A DNA stretch of 47,582 bases, taken from assembly GCA_026709505.1 (NCBI GenBank), contig JAPOSW010000101.1, forward strand, positions 17,542 through 65,123, in the 5' to 3' direction. Shown piece after piece: positions 43,597 to 47,582 of this stretch (position 1 is its first letter; the number at the start of each line of letters is the position of its first letter). Under the pieces are notes generated by a model. The model did no database searches, was not told the origin of the DNA, and saw only the letters and a program-made list of their open reading frames with translations. This DNA is from Gammaproteobacteria bacterium (GTDB taxonomy: Bacteria; Pseudomonadota; Gammaproteobacteria; Arenicellales; Poriferihabitantaceae). The position numbers and the translations under genes were made by a program.

Positions 43597-43725
43597 CATT
43601 TCCAAATGCTGTTTCCGGCATTTCCTCATTTCCGTCCATCAGGAAGCCGTAATGCCTAGTCCTAGAAGGGCATCCAGCATGGCATTCACCGCAGGAGTTC
43701 CTGCATCCTTGTCGCTTTAGTCATA
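43597..43725 (-). pseudogene. Remnant of a second lasso cyclase gene (5' and 3' ends fused)
   Basis: 43597-43655 follows the 3' end of the cyclase gene (40015-40090): shared TTCCAAATGC, TTTCC and TTCCTCATTTC. 43656-43740 follows its 5' end (41828-41920): shared GAAGGGCATCCAGCATGGCA, then GCAGGAG and GTCATATG. The ~1.7-kb middle is gone. The start region reads FRYAGAYD-stop against LAICGTYDQ in the intact gene. This shows the cyclase was duplicated, and the lost copy stood directly upstream of the intact precursor. Confidence 0.82.
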
Positions 43726-43835
43726 TGCCCCCGCATATCGAAAATACCAATCACCACCTCCATTCTATTTTTAACCTGCACACTTGTTTCTTGCCATACT
43801 CAATTAACCGTAAAAAATTGCAATTCGATAGCCAT

Positions 43836-44696
43836 TCATGGCTTGGCATAATGAACATCCTGCCCATCCAGATAACCTAGTCTTTCCATCACTGTACCAT
43901 GTCTTTCTATGATGCATCGTACTTGTTCATCAGACAATGTGGCTTTCCAGTCACCAACCTCTCCTTTTCGGAAGAAGTTTGGAGCTGTCGGCTGCTTCAT
44001 CTTGAACTCGACAACAGCTTCCTGTACCTGCAGATTATCAAAACTTGAATTTTCCACAGCCTGAACCAGCTTCGCCTGATCCTGATCCAGGCCGCAAAAG
44101 TCAATGGTTTCTGACAGGACCCGATCCGGATTCTTATGCATTGACTCGTAACTGACAATCTTCATCGGCAGCGTATCCTGATCAAGCCAGCTTGATACAT
44201 TGCGACTCCAGTCAGAGACCAATTGGGGCAAAGCCGGAAAAATACCTGAATGTCTATCTGAAAGCATGGCTTTTCCATCATTCATAATCCCTATTGACCT
44301 ATTGATTTCACATTGATTATGGTGTGCATAGGATATCACAATATCAAGAGGATTACGTATGATATAGATGACTCCGCTAATGGATTCTGGCGAGAATAGC
44401 GGATTGCCTTCTTGCGAACAAATATACGGTTCATGGGTTTTCGCAAACGCAACTGACTCCACATCCATCGCCAGCAACTCATGACACTTTGGCCGATGTT
44501 GCAGGATTTCATCATAAGTCATGATCGCGGATGACAGACCAAGGTTCTCGTCGAAATAATGTCGGCTGAAGAGACTAATACCCACCAGTTTGTTAATGGA
44601 CACCGGTTCATCACTTTCGGACAAGTAATTTGACAAAAGCGCCCGCATCCATGTATTGCCGGATTTGGGATAGGAGGCTAGCAGGATAATGGACAT
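43836..44696 (-). CDS. PAPS-dependent sulfotransferase
   Basis: A 286-residue cytosolic-type sulfotransferase. The 5'-phosphosulfate loop is ASYPKSGNTWMRALL (8-22) and the 3'-phosphate motif is YIIRNPLDIVISYAHH. The C-terminal FFRKGEVGDWKATLSDEQ is the family's GxxGxxK-type PAPS-binding end. It moves sulfate to a hydroxyl group. The gene starts 5 bp after the second HprK-like kinase stop and precedes the precursor region, so the lasso peptide (two Tyr in the tail of copy 1, one in copy 2) or its carbohydrate or lipid partner is the likely acceptor. CysC at 29.7 kb could supply PAPS. Confidence 0.9.
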   Translation of the reverse strand: MSIILLASYPKSGNTWMRALLSNYLSESDEPVSINKLVGISLFSRHYFDENLGLSSAIMTYDEILQHRPKCHELLAMDVESVAFAKTHEPYICSQEGNPLFSPESISGVIYIIRNPLDIVISYAHHNQCEINRSIGIMNDGKAMLSDRHSGIFPALPQLVSDWSRNVSSWLDQDTLPMKIVSYESMHKNPDRVLSETIDFCGLDQDQAKLVQAVENSSFDNLQVQEAVVEFKMKQPTAPNFFRKGEVGDWKATLSDEQVRCIIERHGTVMERLGYLDGQDVHYAKP

Positions 44697-44701
44697 ACCG
44701 A

Positions 44702-45721
44702 TCAGGCAGGGGGAGGAAGACGTACCGAGATTTGTTCAGCCAAGGTTGCAGGCGGGCAGTTGATTACCGGGAGCGAAAGGCACTCCACCGTGGAGTATCG
44801 GGCAATGGCGGTAACGTTATGGAAGTGACCTGAGCCTTTGCCAAGTCCCTGTAGCAGATGGGCACGGCAGGCCAGGTCAATCAGGCGAGCCACTGCCCTG
44901 ACGGGAGCAAGGGGTTTTGTATCAATCTTCTCTAGGTTTTTGCTGACAAGCACATAAACAGCATGCAATGGAATGTCCTTGCCATGAAAATACGGGACAG
45001 AAACCAGAAAACTCTCAAGTTCTGGACGTATCTGCATCTGGATATTCTTGCTCCAGATCCCCTGGAGAGTGTTTATGGATCGTGTCCATAGGCGGATTTG
45101 AGGAAATCCGCAAAATACACGAGGGCGAGAAACATCATTTTTCCTGACGGCGACAATCCCGTCGGCAACGAGCGGATATCCCATATCACATAAAGCTGCA
45201 ACCACTGTTGACTTTCCTATTCCGGCTGACCCTGCAAATACAACCGCTCCTTCCCTCGTTGCAATAGCACTCGCATTGAGTGCAAGAACATCCCGCAAGT
45301 GCAGACAGACGGCCAAAATAGAATCAAGAATATAGATGATTGATTGCCTGTTGTTACCCTCTGCAGCAAACAAGACTTCCCTCCCTCCCTCTGAAATCAG
45401 ACAGCGAGAAACACCTTGCACATTAAGTAGGCAGATGCCGTTTGCAACCTGGAAATAGCCCCGGGTTTCAGTTGCTGACTCAAGCGCCTCGGGAACTTTG
45501 CCATTACGTATTGATATATCCGGATCGTTATGTTTCGATTCAACGTGCCAGGGCAGCTCGATTTGCGAACCAATGTTCAAACCATATCCTCGGTAATGGT
45601 ACAGCTGGTTCAAGTCAACCTTGCGGTTCTTGTAGGGTGTATCGGATCGGGAGATTTCTCTCTCGGTACGATAAAAATGGTCTGCTTGTTCCCTCACTGC
45701 AACTGGAATTGGGGTTGGCAA
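44702..45721 (-). CDS. HprK-related kinase-like protein (copy 2, altered active site)
   Basis: A 339-residue homologue of the kinase at 37.3 kb: YGLNIGSQIELPW against YGLRIRSEVRLPQF, P-loop GSAGIGKST (164-172). Two conserved features differ: LNASAI (148-153) has Asn where the first copy has His, and VADGIV (185-190) keeps only one Asp of the usual pair. It may be a weak or inactive kinase or have another substrate. The listed start is TTG; the ~38 residues before the conserved region may not be translated, and a later TTG is possible. It is followed 5 bp on by the sulfotransferase. Confidence 0.78.
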   Translation of the reverse strand: MPTPIPVAVREQADHFYRTEREISRSDTPYKNRKVDLNQLYHYRGYGLNIGSQIELPWHVESKHNDPDISIRNGKVPEALESATETRGYFQVANGICLLNVQGVSRCLISEGGREVLFAAEGNNRQSIIYILDSILAVCLHLRDVLALNASAIATREGAVVFAGSAGIGKSTVVAALCDMGYPLVADGIVAVRKNDVSRPRVFCGFPQIRLWTRSINTLQGIWSKNIQMQIRPELESFLVSVPYFHGKDIPLHAVYVLVSKNLEKIDTKPLAPVRAVARLIDLACRAHLLQGLGKGSGHFHNVTAIARYSTVECLSLPVINCPPATLAEQISVRLPPPA

Positions 45722-45821
45722 TCGTTCTATCTTTCAGTATAGTTTGGCTCTGGTGCCGGATTCGGATTTATGACGATTCTAGTGTTGATTACGGAAAATC
45801 TGGGCGGAGTTGTGTCGGCTA

Positions 45822-47345
45822 TCACGGTCTGGCTGGAAATTGCTCCTTGAGGATTTCTGAAAGATCCTGCACAAGCCGGGAGTTGCCCAATGATGGAAAT
45901 AGGTTATAGTGTTCGCCTGGATCCGTGTCAAGATCAAATAGCTCTCCCCACTCAGGATGTTGTGGATAGCTCGTCAGGCGCCATTTCCCGGTGCGTATCG
46001 TCTGGTTGTATAAATCCTTCCTGACCCTTGGGTGGTATTCGCCGAAATCAAACTCCCGAAGACCGGTCGATTTTTCCTGCAGTAGCGGAAGCAGGCTTGT
46101 CCCATCTCCCGGTGGCATTGCATGCTGAAGTCCAGCCAGATCGAGAATTGTCGGAGCGATATCCATATGTCCGGTCAAGGCTCCGACACGGATTCCCGGA
46201 GTGATGCCCGGTCCCTTCATCAGCATGGAAACTTCGGTCACCTGTCTGTACGATGCCGGGCCCTTGTGCAGAATGCCGTGATCTCCCAGGTATTCTCCGT
46301 GATCGGACGTGAAGACAACCACCGTATTTTCCGCAAAGCCTTTGTCCGACAGCGCCCCGAGTATCCTGCCGACCCCGTCATCGATCATTTCGATCATCGC
46401 ATAGGTATGGGCAATCGCCTTTTGCAGCGAATTCTCGCTTATCCGGTCAGTCGTCAGCAGCTTTCCGGCTTCGAGTCTTTCGTTCGCCGTCCGATAGCTT
46501 TCCCGGAAACTGCCGGACCATGGATACAAGTCGCCACAGTATGGCGGAATTCTCTCTCGTTCGCCTTTTCCTACACTGGGCTTCGGCAGCTCTTGCGGAT
46601 CATATCGGATGGCATAATCCGAGGGCGGGTCAAACGGATGGTGGGGGTCAGGATAGGAAACAAACATGAAAAAAGGAGATGTGCTGGTATCGCCTCCCGC
46701 CGCCATGGAATCGAGGAAGGACACTGCACGGTCACTGATCCAGGTGTTGTAGTGCAATTCGACAGGCATTGCGCTTTGCCAGATATCCTCATAATCATCC
46801 GGTATCGGTTCCCGGGAAAATTTCGGCAATAGCTTCTGGCATTCTCCTGGCGCGACATCCTCAAGCCAGTTCGCATAATGTCCAGATAGATGAGCGGTAT
46901 CGGATATACCAAGAAGCAAGTCGATCGTCTGGTAGCCATAATAGGGGCCGTTCCAGTTCCGAGACTCTGGTTTGCTCCAGAATGCGTGGGATTCCAGCAT
47001 ATTGTATTCAGCCGGAGTATTTCGGGGCTGCAGGTGCTGCTTGCCAACGCCATGAGTCCGGTACCCGTTCTCGGAAAGTGCCGAAGGCAAAGTGGATGCA
47101 TTCTCGGACAAGGCCATGCCCGTGCCATTGACGGTCAGCCCATGGTGTCTAGGATAAAGTCCAGTAATTAGAGTCGCGCGGCTTGGAGAGCAGAGTTGGT
47201 TCGGAGTGCTGTGACGATCAAGTCTAGCTCCGCCCATAGCTATGGTATCGATATTCGGGGTTCTTGCGAAGCAGTTGTCGTAACATCCCAGACTGTCAGA
47301 TCGTTGCTGGTCAGTACAGATTATTACGAAATTGGGTTTGTTCAT
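45822..47345 (-). CDS. Sulfatase (alkaline-phosphatase superfamily, formylglycine type)
   Basis: A 507-residue type I sulfatase. CSPSRATLITG (Cys52, C-x-P-S-R) is the signature in which Cys becomes formylglycine. Metal-binding segments are FVIICTDQQRSDSLG at the N-terminus and FTSDHGEYLGDHG. No signal peptide is seen, so it is probably cytoplasmic and close to choline-sulfatase or heparan-type arylsulfatases. A formylglycine-generating enzyme is not in the window. It ends 100 bp before the kinase-like gene, so it could belong to the lasso operon, or it may be an ordinary catabolic gene at its border. Confidence 0.9.
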   Translation of the reverse strand: MNKPNFVIICTDQQRSDSLGCYDNCFARTPNIDTIAMGGARLDRHSTPNQLCSPSRATLITGLYPRHHGLTVNGTGMALSENASTLPSALSENGYRTHGVGKQHLQPRNTPAEYNMLESHAFWSKPESRNWNGPYYGYQTIDLLLGISDTAHLSGHYANWLEDVAPGECQKLLPKFSREPIPDDYEDIWQSAMPVELHYNTWISDRAVSFLDSMAAGGDTSTSPFFMFVSYPDPHHPFDPPSDYAIRYDPQELPKPSVGKGERERIPPYCGDLYPWSGSFRESYRTANERLEAGKLLTTDRISENSLQKAIAHTYAMIEMIDDGVGRILGALSDKGFAENTVVVFTSDHGEYLGDHGILHKGPASYRQVTEVSMLMKGPGITPGIRVGALTGHMDIAPTILDLAGLQHAMPPGDGTSLLPLLQEKSTGLREFDFGEYHPRVRKDLYNQTIRTGKWRLTSYPQHPEWGELFDLDTDPGEHYNLFPSLGNSRLVQDLSEILKEQFPARP

Positions 47346-47525
47346 GTGGCTAGATCCGCCAAGAGGCCTTCACGATGAATTATAAGGTCCTATCAGACAA
47401 TCTTGATCTGGATGATTCCGCACAAATATGGATTCTCTGGATTCTTGTCTAAAATTTGCAAAATTACTAAATGTACATGCACCGAGACCATGCTCGAAAA
47501 CTACCTTGATCTAAAAACAGGAATC

Positions 47526-47582
<57 letters not shown>

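Overview
The window looks like a chromosomal contig end from a moderate-GC, IS-scarred Pseudomonadota, probably a gammaproteobacterium. This is inferred from a membrane urate hydroxylase (PuuD) pathway, a cytochrome c / b561 pair, AbiE, ParDE and Fic modules, and proteobacterial-type lasso peptide genes. No rRNA or tRNA gene was seen. Several decayed duplications and IS remnants show a plastic genome. The last ~55 bases are almost pure A and look like a contig-end artefact.

Layout. (1) 1-3.9 kb: the tail of an ABC transporter gene, a HAD phosphatase, an iron-type hydroxyacid-oxoacid transhydrogenase-like dehydrogenase, and threonine synthase divergent from it. (2) 3.9-10.5 kb is an accessory patch. 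It has 33-bp tandem repeats, a broken copy of the thrC 3' end, an AAA/DUF4143 ATPase, a fic 5' fragment, ParD/ParE, an IS30-type remnant with both inverted ends, an AbiEi antitoxin with a truncated AbiEii toxin, and a complete Fic protein. (3) 10.9-14.1 kb: cytochrome b561 and a class II cytochrome c, a small DUF5678-like protein and a BioC-like methyltransferase. (4) 14.1-22.8 kb is a purine salvage/catabolism block on the minus strand: a BMP-type ABC importer (ATPase, two permeases, binding protein), then urate hydroxylase, allantoinase PuuE, allantoicase and ureidoglycolate lyase. It should import a purine or purine derivative and degrade urate to glyoxylate and urea. HIU hydrolase and OHCU decarboxylase are not in the window.

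(5) 23.0-28.8 kb is a tight three-gene minus-strand operon: a C5-cytosine DNA methyltransferase, a 998-residue protein with two GHKL ATPase modules (MutL/MORC-like at the N-terminus, histidine-kinase-like with an HEF motif at the C-terminus), and a 580-residue protein starting with a receiver-like domain. It resembles a restriction-modification or anti-phage system under two-component-type control, without a recognisable nuclease.

(6) 29.7-47.3 kb is a large, rearranged lasso peptide region on the minus strand: peptidase B2, RRE B1, cyclase C, an ABC exporter and two precursor genes. Tailoring candidates are two HprK-like kinases, a nucleotidyltransferase, an Asp/Asn hydroxylase, a PAPS sulfotransferase with an APS kinase, a sulfatase and a metallophosphatase. 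Both precursor leaders contain a long poly-C tract at the corresponding place, 12 C in frame in one and 15 C out of frame in the other. This suggests phase-variable lasso peptides, with sequencing error in the 15-C tract as the main alternative. A second cyclase gene survives only as fused 5' and 3' ends.
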